Below, piece after piece: positions 29,700 to 41,000 of a stretch of 64,000 bases of DNA. Every line of letters begins with the position of its first letter. The first letter of the stretch is position 1. Below the pieces are notes generated by a model. The model made no database searches. It was given only the letters and a program-made list of their open reading frames with translations, and was not told the origin of the DNA. Location of the stretch: positions 124,001 to 188,000 of the forward strand of contig CAKZKD010000003.1 in NCBI GenBank assembly GCA_937121175.1. The letters run 5' to 3'. This DNA comes from an uncultured Flavobacteriales bacterium. Its GTDB lineage: Bacteria > Bacteroidota > Bacteroidia > Flavobacteriales_G > Salibacteraceae. The position numbers and the translations under genes are program-made.

Positions 29700-31127
29700 C
29701 TAAAGGCCACCGGGCCCCATAAAATTAGTACTAATCGTTTCCAACTTTCTGTCTCCATCGTACACATTGAGTTTTATTTTGGTTTTTCGTCCGTCTAATG
29801 AATCCGGTTGAATGAGAATAAACATTGCACCTTCAGCACTTTCTCTTTCGTTAACTTCTGTTTTTTGACCCACCAATTGGATAGTTCCTTTTGGTTCCAC
29901 AAGCTCAAATCTAAATTGGAAACCCTCACTAGTTTTATTAATTACCTTGTAATTGTAGAGGTTTTTAATTCGGCCATCTTCGTGTTCTAAGTAGAGCATA
30001 CCAGGAGTTCGTAAAAGGGTAGTTTCTACATCAGTTCTTCCAAACAAAAAGGCTCCGAAAATGATAATCAAGACACCCAAAAGTACCGTGTAGGAAATAA
30101 TTCTAGGTGTAAATTTAAATTCTTCTTTATCGTGGATATTGGCTTCTGAGTAATATCCAATCAAGTTAGGTTCTAGCCCAACATTGGTCATCATTTCATC
30201 GCAAGCATCAATACAAGCCGTGCAGTTTACACACTCCAATTGAGTTCCGTTACGAATGTCAATTCCAGTTGGGCAAACATCAACGCAATGCCCGCAATCA
30301 ATACAATCACCTTTTCCAGCTTCTTCTCGAACTTCTTTTTTACCTTTCCATTTTCCACGATTTTCACCACGCACATAATTATAAGCTACAACCACAGAGT
30401 TGCGGTCAAGCATCACACCTTGGAGTCTTCCGTAGGGACAAACTGCAATACATACTTGCTCTCTGAATCGGGCAAATACGCCGTAAAATACGCCAGTAAA
30501 TAAAACAAGGGCTGACAACGTTCCAATGTGAGCAAAAGGCCCATCAGTTTGCATGGCTAGTAATTCCTCATTACCAATAATGTAGGCTAAAAATGTGTTA
30601 GATATAGCAAATGAGATACTGAAGAAGATGGCATGCTTGATACCTTTTTTTGTGATTTTTTCTTTATCCCATTTTTGTTTTTTGAGTTTCTTTTGGTGTT
30701 TGTAATCGCCTTCAATCCAATACTCTATTTTACGAAATACCATTTCCATAAAAATAGTTTGAGGGCAAACCCAGCCGCAGAATACTCGACCAAAAACTAC
30801 AGTAAACAATACTACAAATACAACCCCGGTTATCATGGCTAACGCAAACAGGTGAATGTCTTGCGGCCAAAATACTTGACCAAAAATTGAAAACTTGTTG
30901 TCAATAATATTGATTAGTAAAAATGGCTCACCATCAATTTTTATCCATGGTCCGGCAAAAAGAAGGGCGAGAAGTAAGTACGAGAGGAGGCTGCGGTAAT
31001 TGTAAAGTTTTCCTTTTGGTTTTTTTGCAAAAATCCAATTTCGTTTACCGTCTTCATTTATAGTACCAATCGAATCTCTAAAGGACTCGTCTGGTTTGTA
31101 GTCAATTCCTGGTGTTTGTTCAGCCAT
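29700..31127 (-). CDS. ccoG: Cytochrome c oxidase accessory protein CcoG (FixG), 4Fe-4S
   Basis: FCGWVCPQTIFMEMVFRKIEYWIEGD; CIDCGHCVDVCPTGIDIRNGTQLECVNCTACIDACD. Confidence 0.95.
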   Translation of the reverse strand: MAEQTPGIDYKPDESFRDSIGTINEDGKRNWIFAKKPKGKLYNYRSLLSYLLLALLFAGPWIKIDGEPFLLINIIDNKFSIFGQVFWPQDIHLFALAMITGVVFVVLFTVVFGRVFCGWVCPQTIFMEMVFRKIEYWIEGDYKHQKKLKKQKWDKEKITKKGIKHAIFFSISFAISNTFLAYIIGNEELLAMQTDGPFAHIGTLSALVLFTGVFYGVFARFREQVCIAVCPYGRLQGVMLDRNSVVVAYNYVRGENRGKWKGKKEVREEAGKGDCIDCGHCVDVCPTGIDIRNGTQLECVNCTACIDACDEMMTNVGLEPNLIGYYSEANIHDKEEFKFTPRIISYTVLLGVLIIIFGAFLFGRTDVETTLLRTPGMLYLEHEDGRIKNLYNYKVINKTSEGFQFRFELVEPKGTIQLVGQKTEVNERESAEGAMFILIQPDSLDGRKTKIKLNVYDGDRKLETISTNFMGPGGL

Positions 31128-31159
31128 TGTTTGTGATGTTTGTTACACTTAATGGAATA

Positions 31160-31188
31160 AAAAAATCCTCCCGAAGGAGGATTCTAAA
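31160..31188 (-). terminator. Intrinsic terminator/attenuator between ccoP and ccoG
   Basis: Minus strand AATCCTCCTTCGGGAGGATTTTTTT (UUCG-type tetraloop and T-run). Confidence 0.8.
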
Positions 31189-31189
31189 A

Positions 31190-32362
31190 TTAACTTTCTT
31201 TATTCTCTTTCTTCTCAACGGGGATGTCAGGATTATCGTCCGCTACTGCAGTAGAATCCATAACTGGTTCTGCAGTTGTACTATCTGCAGGTGTATCTTC
31301 GACTTTTTCTACCCAAATTTTTCCTTGAGGTTCTTTTTGATTCGGAGGATTTGTTCCTTGCAAGGTCAAAATATAGCTAGCAACTTCTTGCATTTGTTTA
31401 GGACTCAATTGCGCTTCCCAAGGAATCATTCCTTTTTCCGGAACGCCATATTTTACAGTAGTAAATACATTTTTTATACCTCCTCCATGCAACCAGTATT
31501 CGTCGCTAAAGTTTGGCCCAACTCCACCTTCACCCATTTGACCATGGCAAGCAGCACAATTAGAGATATAAACGCCTTTTCCTTTTTCTAAAGAACCCGC
31601 ATCGGTAATTAAAGTAACATTGGTTTCGTCAATTGCATTATCCATTTTGCTCATGTACAATTCTTTTGCAACTCGAGCTTCTTCCATTGCCATTTCAAAT
31701 TCACCGGCTTGATTAATTCCAGGGCCAAATTGGTAGTAACCAATATATACCACAGCAAATAAAATGGTTAAGTAAAAACCATACAGCCACCATGGTGGAA
31801 GGTTGTTGTCCAATTCGCGAATTCCGTCGTGTTCGTGTTCAAACATGATTTCTCCTTCGTCTTCAATCGCAACATAATCGGTAAGAGCACTTGTCCAACT
31901 ATCTTCTTCTACTGTTTCTTCTTCAATGGTGCCTCGAATAGCTTTTATCATGGTACGCATAACGCCTACTTGATAAAACAATAGGAAAACTAAAATACCA
32001 TTCATTGCCAGTAGTGCGTTGAACAGTTCGCTGCCCATAACGAATGCATTGGCAATAGCACCATCTTGTGCATACGCTTGAGTAGTAGCCAAAAGGAGTA
32101 AAAGGGGTAGCAAAACTTTGGCACTTGATGCGGCAGCTTTTTCTCTTACAATAGCCCAAACATTTTTGTCAGAAGCTAGAGATTTAATCGTTCCCAGAAC
32201 AATAAGGTTCGCAATTGCCAAAATAGTGGCTAATCCGATTAACGCCCATAAAAGAGTAGAGTCGTCAACAACGCCAGTGCCATCGGCTTGGGCAAATCCT
32301 GAAGTACCTCCGAGCAAAAGTGCTACGGTACTTATTGTGGTCATGAATCTTCTATTTTTCAT
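31190..32362 (-). CDS. ccoP: cbb3-type cytochrome c oxidase subunit III (CcoP), single c-type heme
   Basis: One CAACHG heme motif; WWLYGFYLTILFAVVYIGYYQ; start MKNRRFM preferred (ORF track 32425). Confidence 0.9.
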   Translation of the reverse strand: MKNRRFMTTISTVALLLGGTSGFAQADGTGVVDDSTLLWALIGLATILAIANLIVLGTIKSLASDKNVWAIVREKAAASSAKVLLPLLLLLATTQAYAQDGAIANAFVMGSELFNALLAMNGILVFLLFYQVGVMRTMIKAIRGTIEEETVEEDSWTSALTDYVAIEDEGEIMFEHEHDGIRELDNNLPPWWLYGFYLTILFAVVYIGYYQFGPGINQAGEFEMAMEEARVAKELYMSKMDNAIDETNVTLITDAGSLEKGKGVYISNCAACHGQMGEGGVGPNFSDEYWLHGGGIKNVFTTVKYGVPEKGMIPWEAQLSPKQMQEVASYILTLQGTNPPNQKEPQGKIWVEKVEDTPADSTTAEPVMDSTAVADDNPDIPVEKKENKES

Positions 32363-32561
32363 TTTCACTGTTTTTATTGAATGGATAATCATTGCCATTT
32401 TCGAGTGGTAGATGGGCAATTTCATCCACCTTGCTTTTTTTCATGGTATAAATCCAAACGGTAACCGCTACAAAAAAGCTAAAGAATATTACGAAGGAAA
32501 GCACCGGGAAAATTTCAATTCCGTCGATACTTGTCATATGTCCTTTAATGAATTTGAGCAT
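32352..32561 (-). CDS. ccoQ: cbb3-type oxidase small subunit (CcoQ-like)
   Basis: 69 aa, one TM (VLSFVIFFSFFVAVTVWIYTMKKSKVDEIAHLPLE); positioned between ccoNO and ccoP. Confidence 0.75.
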   Translation of the reverse strand: MLKFIKGHMTSIDGIEIFPVLSFVIFFSFFVAVTVWIYTMKKSKVDEIAHLPLENGNDYPFNKNSENEK

Positions 32562-32563
32562 GA

Positions 32564-34708
32564 TTATTTAGTTAAATCTTTGTTTTTAATATCTGTTCCA
32601 AGTCGCTGTAGGTAGGCAATTAGCGCAACAATTTCCTTGTCTTTGTCTGTTTTGATTTTATCTCCCGCCAGATTATCTACAATTTTTTGTGCTTGAGCCT
32701 GTGCATCGGCAATGGCTCGTTCAGCATATCCTTCTGCATAAGGGACTCCTAAGGTTTGCATTGCACTGATTTTCTTTGGTAACATTTCGTAGTCAATGTT
32801 ATCCTCTAGTAACCATGGGTATGCTGGCATAATAGAACCTGGAGACATAGTTCTTGGGTCTAGCATGTGATTAAAGTGCCAGCTATCTGGATATTTGTTC
32901 CCCACACGGTGCAAATCTGGTCCTGTTCGTTTACTTCCCCATTGGAACGGGTGGTCGTAAACAAATTCACCTGCTTTAGAGTACTCTTGGTCCACAGGGT
33001 CGTAACGAACCACCTCGGAACGGAAAGGACGAATCATCTGAGAATGACAGGTATAGCAGCCTTCTCGTATGTACAAGTCTCTACCTTCTAATTCGAGTGG
33101 AGTATAAGGTTTTACACTTGTAATGGTTGGAACATTAGATTTTATCAAGAATGTTGGGATAATTTCAAAGATTCCACCAATAGCGACAACCACTAAACTG
33201 AATACCAACATTTGAATTGGTTTTCTTTCAATAACTCTGTGCCAGTACTCATTTGTGCTTGGCGTATAGGTAACAGGAAGAGCAGGAGCTTGGTCTGCTT
33301 CTGTAGCAGCAAATGTTCCTTGAGCCGCAGTTTTCATTAAGTTGTAAACCATTACTCCAGCACCAGTAAAGTACAATAGGCCACCAAGAACTCTTAATTG
33401 ATACATGCCTTGAATTTGGGTAACCGTTTCCAAGAAGTTAGGGTAGGCTAGAGCACCTTCAGCAGTAAACTCTTCCCACATTAAACTTTGAGCAAAACCA
33501 GCCCAGTACAATGGAAGTGCATATAGAATAATACCTAACGTGCCAATCCAAAAGTGAGTGTTTGCCAGTGACTGAGAGTACAACTTCGTATTCCACATTT
33601 TCGGTATTAAGTAGTATAACATACCAAAGGTTAGGAATCCATTCCAACCCAATCCACCAATGTGAACGTGCCCTACTATCCAATCGGTGTAATGTCCAAC
33701 TGCGTTTACACTTTTAATAGATAGTAATGGACCTTCAAATGTGGCCATTCCATAACAAGTAAGCGCCACCACCATAAACTTAAGAACTGCATCGTCTCTT
33801 ACTCTATCCCATGCTCCACGTAGGGTAAGTAGTCCATTGAGCATACCACCCCAAGATGGTGCAATTAGCATAACACTAAATGCAACGCCTAAAGTTTGAG
33901 CCCAGTCTGGTAATGCCGTATATAACAAGTGATGAGGACCAGCCCAGATGTACAAGAAAATTAATGCCCAGAAGTGCACAATAGATAACCGGTAGGAGAA
34001 CACTGGACGATTTGCTGCCTTAGGAATGAAGTAGTACATAAGACCTAAGTAAGGAGTAGTAAGGAAAAATGCAACCGCATTATGACCGTACCACCATTGC
34101 ACCAATGCATCTTGAACACCAGCGTACCAGCTATAGGATTTCATGAAACTAATTGGAAGCTCAAAACTGTTGACAATGTGCAACATCGCAACCGTTATAA
34201 ATGTTCCGATGTAAAACCAAATAGCTACATATAAATGACGTTCTCTTCTTTTGATAATGGTCATAAACATGTTCACACCGAATGCAACCCAAATAAGAGC
34301 AATTAGAATATCAATCCACCATTCTAGTTCTGCGTATTCTTTACCAGTAGTCATTCCTAAAGGAAGAGTAACTGCCGCACAAACAATAATGAATTGCCAG
34401 CCCCAAAAGTTTAGGTTTGATAAGGCTTTACTCCACATGGGGGCTTTTAGTAATCGAGGTAATGAGTAATAAACCCCTGCAAAAATTCCATTACCGACAA
34501 ATGCAAAAATCACTGCATTGGTATGCAATGGTCTAATTCGACCATAGGAAATGTATTTTAATAAGAAATTATCGTTAAAGAAATCGGCAAAGGCAAGTTG
34601 AGAGGCTACAATAAGCCCAACCAACATTCCTACTAAGCCAAAAACCGCAGAAGCAATAATGAAGTTTTTCACTATTGCATTGTCATATTCAAACTTTTCC
34701 AGTTCCAT
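32564..34708 (-). CDS. ccoNO: cbb3-type oxidase subunits I and II fused (CcoNO)
   Basis: CcoN: RIRPLHTNAVIFAF, WWYGHNAVAFFLTTPYLG; CcoO: GCYTCHSQMIRPFRSEVVRY, FNHMLDPRTMSPGSIMPAYPWL. Confidence 0.95.
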   Translation of the reverse strand: MELEKFEYDNAIVKNFIIASAVFGLVGMLVGLIVASQLAFADFFNDNFLLKYISYGRIRPLHTNAVIFAFVGNGIFAGVYYSLPRLLKAPMWSKALSNLNFWGWQFIIVCAAVTLPLGMTTGKEYAELEWWIDILIALIWVAFGVNMFMTIIKRRERHLYVAIWFYIGTFITVAMLHIVNSFELPISFMKSYSWYAGVQDALVQWWYGHNAVAFFLTTPYLGLMYYFIPKAANRPVFSYRLSIVHFWALIFLYIWAGPHHLLYTALPDWAQTLGVAFSVMLIAPSWGGMLNGLLTLRGAWDRVRDDAVLKFMVVALTCYGMATFEGPLLSIKSVNAVGHYTDWIVGHVHIGGLGWNGFLTFGMLYYLIPKMWNTKLYSQSLANTHFWIGTLGIILYALPLYWAGFAQSLMWEEFTAEGALAYPNFLETVTQIQGMYQLRVLGGLLYFTGAGVMVYNLMKTAAQGTFAATEADQAPALPVTYTPSTNEYWHRVIERKPIQMLVFSLVVVAIGGIFEIIPTFLIKSNVPTITSVKPYTPLELEGRDLYIREGCYTCHSQMIRPFRSEVVRYDPVDQEYSKAGEFVYDHPFQWGSKRTGPDLHRVGNKYPDSWHFNHMLDPRTMSPGSIMPAYPWLLEDNIDYEMLPKKISAMQTLGVPYAEGYAERAIADAQAQAQKIVDNLAGDKIKTDKDKEIVALIAYLQRLGTDIKNKDLTK

Positions 34709-34889
34709 GGAGATTTGTTTTTGTATTTGATTTTGAAATTATTTCTGAATTCTTGTTTTCGAAAAGCATTCTGACTGAGGGAGTATAGTCGTCTTCGAAT
34801 TGTCCGGAGCGGATGGACCAAATGAATGCTCCTAAAAAAATTAGTGCTACGAAAATGCTTGCACCAAGTAATATGAATATTACACTCAT
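34689..34889 (-). CDS. ccoS: cbb3 oxidase maturation protein CcoS
   Basis: MSVIFILLGASIFVALIFLGAFIWSIRSGQFEDDYTPSVRML; start at 34889 (ORF track 34910 overlaps a TACTTTTG promoter-like element). Confidence 0.88.
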   Translation of the reverse strand: MSVIFILLGASIFVALIFLGAFIWSIRSGQFEDDYTPSVRMLFENKNSEIISKSNTKTNLHGTGKV

Positions 34890-34907
34890 GGTAGTAGTTT
34901 GTAATAC

Positions 34908-34915
34908 CAAAAGTA
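34908..34915 (-). promoter_or_regulatory. Candidate Bacteroidota -7 promoter element for the ccoS-NO-Q-P operon
   Basis: Minus strand TACTTTTG matches the TAnnTTTG consensus about 19 nt before the ccoS ATG. Confidence 0.4.
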
Positions 34916-34981
34916 AATGCGTGAATATGGGTGGATTGTGACCTATGCTACGGGCTAATCTGACTTTCGATAGTAAGAAAA

Positions 34982-34995
34982 TTGACTTAAGTCAG
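34982..34995. promoter_or_regulatory. FNR/CRP-family-like operator upstream of the cco operon
   Basis: TTGACTTAAGTCAG containing perfect palindrome TGACTTAAGTCA. Confidence 0.6.
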
Positions 34996-35050
34996 TATTC
35001 TGAAGTTTTGTTAATTAATGGAAGTAAAACGTTAGATAAATCGATTTTAT

Positions 35051-38000
35051 TTACTGCACAATCAGCTTATGACTGTGATTTTCACCATCGACCGATACGT
35101 TAATCATATAACTTCCTGCAGCTAATTTCTGATTCATTTCAATAGCTACAACAGAATATTCCCCTTGGTTAATTACCGTAAAATCAGTTAGATAGGATTT
35201 ACCAATGAAGTCATTTATTAGCACGTTAATTTCTGCAGCGTCAGCGTTTGGAATTTTCATGTACATGTTATGTCCATTACTAGGGTTGGGGTATAACTCA
35301 ACATGCATATCGTTAGGGTGCTCACTTAACTCAAACAATACTTTTTCTAAGTCGAAATATTCAGTTTTTCCGTCAAAATCCGTTTGACTCAAACGGTAGT
35401 ATGAGATACCATCTGAAGGATTGTAGTCTTTTTCATGGTATTCCGTTTGTTCATTTGTAGTTCCTTGTCCTGCAACTTGAACAACTTCTTCAAATGTGTT
35501 TAGGTCTTTTGTTTTTTCTACGGTAAAGAAGTCATTGTTGATTTCAGAAGAGGTAATCCAAAATAAATCAACCACTTTTTCTCCTGAGTTTGGCTTAGCT
35601 TCAAATTTGGTTAATTCAACTGGAAGCGGGTTATTGTTGGTGTTGGAAGCAAGTACAAAAGGGCTAAAAGTGGTTACTCGGGCAGGAGTTCTCAATCTTC
35701 CAGCGGTTGTATTCCCCTCAAAATTTCCTCCGCCATGGTTGTCCCATAGACTTACTCCATCCCAACGAGCAACCAATAAGTCATTAATATCTGTAACTCC
35801 ACCGCTATTGGTGTCCCAATATAACCATACATAAACATTATTTGAACCTGCAACTCTGTCCAATATCCAATACTCAGTTGTGCTAATGTGTTCTATTCCA
35901 GCAGCATAAGAGGCTGAACCATAAGCCCAGTTTGTTGTTGGGTCAACTTCAAAGTACTGTGCTCTAAAACGACCAGACGATGAATTTGGACTATGGCTTG
36001 CAATTCTAATTTCACGGTATTGGCCGTTGTCTCCAGTGGGGAAGGTAAAATCGTCATTTCCAATTTTTTCGATTGGACCATCAACGTGTGATGCATCAGA
36101 AGCACCTGTGACAGTTGCATTATCTCTTATATAAACCAGCCCAGAAGTGGAGGTGTTTAGGACTCCGTCAGTAAAGGTTACTGTAGTAGGAATTTCAATT
36201 GGTGCATTAAGTGTAACGCCAGTCGAAGTATTATTTAAGGTCATTCTTCTTACCAACGTAATTCCTGAAGCCCCTAAATCATTAAAAGATTGTGCTGCCG
36301 AGCCATCCCATATAATCGTACCATTGTTTTGAGCCAAATACAGTTGACTATTAGAATTGACGTTAATATCTCCAGCAAAAGTGCTGGGTTGATTGTAAGC
36401 AGGATGTAAAGTTCCTGCTGTCTTTATGAATGTAGCATTACCGTTGTAATCGTTTGCAACATTATTAGCCAATCTTAAGCGACCCGAACTGCCCATATTA
36501 ATTGTGACATTCCCATTGAAAGTATTGTCTCCGTATGAATCGTTATTAGTAGAACCTGTCATAGTTAAGGAAAAGTCCCCAGAATAAGTGGTTGTTCTTC
36601 CATAATATCTCGGTGCTGACACTGTCATGTTCCCACCAAATGAAGAGGTATAAGGATAGTAGCGAGCTGTTCCGGTCAAGGTTAGGGTTGAAGCTGCGTT
36701 ACCAAGCTGAGTGAAGTTTCTGATTTGTAGCTCTCCTGCAACGTAACCAGCTCCTCCGGTTGAAATTGAACCACCAGCTGATTGAGTTGCATTACCATTA
36801 GAACTTCCAAAGTAAATACCGTCACAAGAAGCGTTGGTAGATTCTAAGCTGATATTTCCACCATAATTAATTAAACTATTCGTTTCTTGATTACAATATA
36901 CTTGACTGTTACCTGCAGCTGAAGAATTTGTAATCGAAAGGTCACCAGATAAAGTAATATCTCCGCGTCTTCCAAAGTAACATCGGCTAGTAGAACCAGA
37001 ACCAGCATTTGTAAGAGTTGCATTTCCACCAATTGTCAAAGAACTAGCGTTTTCGTTACTGATGTAAATATTCACCGTTCCAGTACCATTATTAGTTGCT
37101 GTTAAATTACCACCAATGGCATTCCCTGCAGAATTGTGAGCAATGTACATGTTATCAGATCCTGTAGCTATCATAGTTAAGCCAGATGCCCAAGTGTCGG
37201 CAGTTCCGTTGCCCATAAGGAAATAACCAGAACCTGAGTTTCTCATAATGCACGCACCAGTAAAACTGTTTCCACCTGGAGAAGCGTCATCAGTTGCTCC
37301 GGTTTTTTCTAAATCTGAAGTACCTGAATAGGTTGTGCCACGAGTGTAAAACCTCGGCGCCTCAAAATTTACATTCCCTCCCCAGGCAGCATCATACTGA
37401 ACCATATAGGCTGTTCCTGTTAACGCTAAAGCTTGTGCCGTTCCGCCAGTTTGCGTAAAGTTTCTAAACCGAAGTTCGCCTGCAACAAAACCACCACCAG
37501 AAACGGTAATCGTTCTAGTATTTGCTAAAATTCCTGATCCACCATTTTGCCCAAAGCGAACACCATCTCCAGAAGCATTAGTATTTTCAACGGTGATGTT
37601 TCCATTGTACATATTCAACCCATTTCCTCGGTCGTTGCAGTAAACCTCAGAATTAGTGGCAGAACTTGTATTACTAATACTTAAATCGCCATTAAATGTC
37701 ATGTCCCCATTATAACCAATGTAGGTTCGTTTAGTAGTACCTGCACCTGTGTTCGTGTAACTACTATTGCCTCCAATAGAAACCACCGAAGTAGAACCCA
37801 TTCCACTATACATTTCACCTGTAGTAGCAGTGCTTGAATTAACAGCGGTTAGATTTCCAGAAACTGTTAGGTCTCCGTTCTCTGTCAAACGAATTCTTTT
37901 AGTCGTCCCTGATGCACTGTTTGTCGCGCTTAAGTTGCCATTAATAATTACAGCACTGTTCGTAGCGTTGGCCATTCGAACTTCTGCATTAGCACCTGTT

Positions 38001-41000
38001 CCGTTATTAATTAGTGTCACATTATTATTGAATGTAATATCACCAGAGTTGCCAACATAAATAGTGCTACTCGTTGCATTACTGAGGTTAGAAATAGCAG
38101 TGGTTCCAGTAACCACAAGAGTTGAGTTCGTATTATCAGAAATGTAAATTCTATTGTCTGTACCTGTTCCGTTGTCTGTTACAGTAAAATTTCCTCCTAT
38201 AGTATTTCCTGCACTATTTCGGGCTATATACATGAAACGGTTAGAGTTGTTGGTCATTGTTAAGTCGGCACCAAATGTATCTGGACTACCTTCTCCCATA
38301 GAAAAGGTATTTGTTCCGTTATTTATTAGAGATGTATTTCCAGTGAAAGCATTTCCTCCCGGACTTCTATCGTCACCAGCGTTCGTTTTTGTTAATGAAG
38401 AAGTTCCTTGATATGCGGTTCCTCTTGTGTACATCCTACCAGACGAAAAAGTTACATTTCCACCCCAGTCTGAATCGTAGTTGTAAATGTATCCGGTGCC
38501 AGTATTAGTTAGTGTTTGTGCAGTAGGTCCAACTTGCGTAAAGTTCCTAAATCGCAAATCACCACCAATAAAACCACCTCCACCAACTGTAATCGTTCTG
38601 GTTGCAGCTAGAGTACCCGTTCCTTGTTGCCAACCAAACCAAACACCGTCGCTTGCTGCATTAGTTGACTCTACAACTATATTTCCGTTGTATGTCCCAA
38701 CACTACTAGGTCTGTCGTTACAATAAATATGAGAATTGGTTGCCGAAGAACTATTTGTAATTGACAGGGTAGATGTAACCGTAACATCACCATTATTACC
38801 AAAATAAATACGCTTGTCATTTCCAGCACCAGAGTTTGTTAAAGTCGCTGTTCCGCCGATTGACACAGTTGAACCAGAGCCACTTGCTATGTATGCTGTC
38901 CCATTCGTTGAGGTAGTGTTGTTGTTTAGTATGAGATTTCCTGTTAAAGTAACATCCCCACTATTTCCAAAATAGCTGTTATGAGTAGTACTTCCAGAAC
39001 TTGTATTTGTTAGCGTTGCGTTTCCTCCAATGGTAACTAATGATGTGGCATTTTGAGCTACAGAAATATTGGAGGAAGTACCCGTAGAATTGCTATTTAT
39101 TACTAAATCTCCGGTTAGTGTTACATCTCCATCGTCTCCAAAATAAAAGTTGAACGCACTGTTACTAGGAGAGTTTGTAATCGTTGCATTTCCTCCTATC
39201 GAAAGGGTAGAGGCGGCGAGATCACTTATGTATATATAGCGAGTAGTTGTAACGTTTGCTGTGTTATTAATCACAAGATTACCTGTTATGCTATTTCCGG
39301 CACTGTTGTATGCTAAATACATATTATGCGAGCCCGAATTATTCATGGTTAAATTAGCAGAAAATGTGTCTGGAGCTCCATCTCCAAATAGTAAGTAACC
39401 TGATCCTTGGTTGTTTAATGTGCAATTTCCCGTAAAAGTATTTCCACGTGAGTTTCTATCGTCTGACGCACCAGTCTTTGTTAGTACCGATGTGCCTTGA
39501 TAAGTTGTACCCCGGGATACAATTCTACCCGAACTAAATGAAATGTTTCCACCCCAATCGGAATCCCAATTATAAATGTAACCGAGGCCTGAGTTAACCA
39601 ATGATTGCGGGGTAGCTCCAACTTGAGTGAAGTTTTTAAAGTAGATATCTCCTGCAGTTATACCACCTCCAGATGCTGTAACTGTTCTTGTTGCTGCGAG
39701 AGTACCGCTACCACCAGCGTTTGAAGTTCCAAAGAATACCCCGTCAGAAGCAGCGTTGCTATTTTCTAGGGTAATATTGCCATTATATGCATTTACGCTA
39801 CCGGGCTGATGATTGCAATAGATTTGTGAATTAGTGGCCGAACTGGTGTTCTCTATATCTAAATCACCGTTAAAAGTAACATCACCATAGTGACCAAGGT
39901 ACATTCTTTTTGTGGTTCCAGCTCCAGTATTTATAAATGAGGCATTTCCTCCAATGGTTACCGTTGATAGCGCATTATTTGCAACATAAGTGTTTGCATT
40001 AGTTCCAGAAGCTGAGACATCAACCGTAAGCGTTCCTCCTATAGTAACGTCTCCTTGCTCGCCTATGAAATTTATATGATTATTACTGGAGTTAGTTCCT
40101 GTCAGTGATACATTTCCTGTAACTGCTAAACTTGAAGCACTACTATTCGCAAGTACAATTCTTGAGTTATTTGCAGTAGCTGAATTCGTTGTAGTTAGGT
40201 TACCACTTACGTTTACATCTCCAACATGAGCAAAATAAATATTGGCTTCGTTGGTAGAGGTTGCAGCATTGTGTGCAGTCGCATTTCCTGTAATGTTCAG
40301 TCCAGATGTATCAACAGAACATAAGTACATGTTAGATGTGGACACAGAGCCTGTGTTATTCATAATTAGATTACCACCGATTGTACTGGCTGGAGCGCGA
40401 TAAGCAAAATAAAAGGTGCTTGAACCTGAATTGTTAAGAGTAACATCCGCAGAGAAAACATCGTTTGTACCATCTCCAAAACGCAATTCACCAGAACCAC
40501 TATTTGTAATAATTGCATTTCCGGTAACTGTATTACCTCCATCGCTTTCGTCTCTCGATCCTGCTGTTTTTTCCAATGTCAAAGTTCCTTGATAGGTGTT
40601 GAATTGACTGATAATTCTTCCAGAAGTAAAATCAATATTACCTCCCCAATTGGAGTTTTCAATAAAAATTAATCCTGTTCCGCTATTAGTGAAAGTTTGA
40701 GCTGTGGGACCAACTTGAGTAAACCTTCTTAAATATAAGTCGCCGGATATAAACCCTCCAGCTCCAACAGAAATTGTTCTGGTAGCGGCAAGAGTTGCGG
40801 AGCCACCACTATTTCCGAAAAACACTCCATCGCTTCCGGCAATGGTGCTACTTAGAATAATATTTCCATTATAGACTCCAACACTATTGGCATTTTGGTT
40901 ACAAGAAATGCGACTGCTTCCCGCAGTCGATGAGTTAATAAGAGTCATGTCGCCATTTACCGTAATATCTCCATTTTCTCCAATAAACATTCTAGCATTA

